Positions 63,923 through 64,000 of a stretch of 64,000 nucleotides of DNA are shown here, one piece after another. The notes beneath the pieces were generated by a model that was not told the DNA's origin, did no database searches, and worked only from the letters and a program-made list of their open reading frames with translations. The stretch lies in assembly GCF_013415115.1 (NCBI RefSeq), contig NZ_JACCDD010000007.1:62001-126000 (forward strand), read 5' to 3'. Positions within the stretch are counted from its first letter, which is position 1, and each line of letters begins with the position of its first letter. The translations under genes were made by a program, and so were the position numbers. This DNA comes from Vreelandella zhaodongensis (GTDB lineage: Bacteria > Pseudomonadota > Gammaproteobacteria > Pseudomonadales > Halomonadaceae).

Positions 63923-64000
63923 ATGGGCACGGTCTGCTTTATTGTTGATGCGTCTGTCACAGGTGCCCTTCTACCGCGTCACCTTCGCGCCATTCGCCAA
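63923..64000 (+). CDS. Start of an unidentified gene, cut by the window end
   Basis: ATG 63923 follows AAAGGAAGTCGTAAAC. Twenty-six codons are visible, beginning MGTVCFIVDASVTGALLP, then basic (RHLRAIRQ). No family can be named from so little. Confidence 0.55.
   Translation, partial: MGTVCFIVDASVTGALLPRHLRAIRQ

Overview
The window reads as chromosomal DNA of a halophilic gammaproteobacterium, most likely a Halomonas-type member of the Halomonadaceae. That placement is an inference from gene content: a class D Na+/H+ antiporter (NhaD), a TAXI-type TRAP transporter, a tripartite tricarboxylate transporter, a cyanophycin-synthetase-like protein, and the rplU-rpmA-obgE-proB and glnA/ntrBC arrangements. 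No prophage, complete insertion sequence, CRISPR array or integrase is visible. Almost everything is core or housekeeping-like sequence with a few scars of deletion and insertion.

Layout. 1-324: 3' part of tmRNA (tag ANDENYAQGALAA) and its terminator. 0.7-10 kb: acyl-CoA ligase, BASS-type transporter, a divergent SbtA-type permease/LysR pair with a 16-bp palindrome between them, a Ca2+/Na+ exchanger, a prephenate-dehydratase-like protein and a TAXI TRAP transporter. 10.4-17.7 kb: nhaD, a GST plus GGDEF-EAL sensor operon, an ABM-domain membrane protein with a structured leader, and small envelope/metalloprotease genes. 17.7-22.1 kb: a phosphonate-type ABC operon (phnD-C-E-E plus histidine phosphatase) behind a Pho-box array. 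22.2-31.1 kb: glutamate-type dehydrogenase, flavocytochrome reductase, a 29-codon membrane ORF, DUF1853, proB-obgE, rpmA-rplU, ispB and tRNA-Pro(CGG). 31.2-38.8 kb: TauE/SafE permease, a deleted helicase remnant attached to a FAN1-like VRR-NUC nuclease, two M20 deacylases (one argE), GIY-YIG and YchJ proteins. 38.8-46.3 kb: ugpBAEC, followed after 11 bp by an ECF42-like sigma factor and its YCII/DGPF gene set. 46.1-46.3 kb: a MITE-like element inserted in the loop of a terminator-like hairpin. 46.3-55.9 kb: a periplasmic 5'-nucleotidase with its own Pho box, GT4/PAP2 genes, a cyanophycin-synthetase-like protein whose second ATPase site is lost, entericidin, YqiA, DUF6435 and ChaN. 56.1-59.2 kb: tctBAC. 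59.2-64 kb: ntrC-ntrB and glnA with recognisable nitrogen-control sites.

Functional themes. (1) Phosphorus acquisition: phn, ugp and the nucleotidase gene each carry 7-bp TGTCA-like repeats at 11-bp period upstream, which points to common PhoB control. The ECF42-like sigma gene sits at the end of the ugp transcript and may be drawn into this response. (2) Nitrogen control: glnA has a near-consensus sigma-54 promoter with NtrC-like sites, and ntrBC has a near-perfect NtrC dyad over its likely -10 box, as expected for autorepression. (3) Reductive evolution: a helicase gene reduced to its two ends, a chimeric tail after the M20 gene, and a Mur-ligase domain without its P-loop. The best candidates for something new are the ECF42/DGPF module joined to ugp, the CphA-like protein, and the MITE-in-hairpin insertion.
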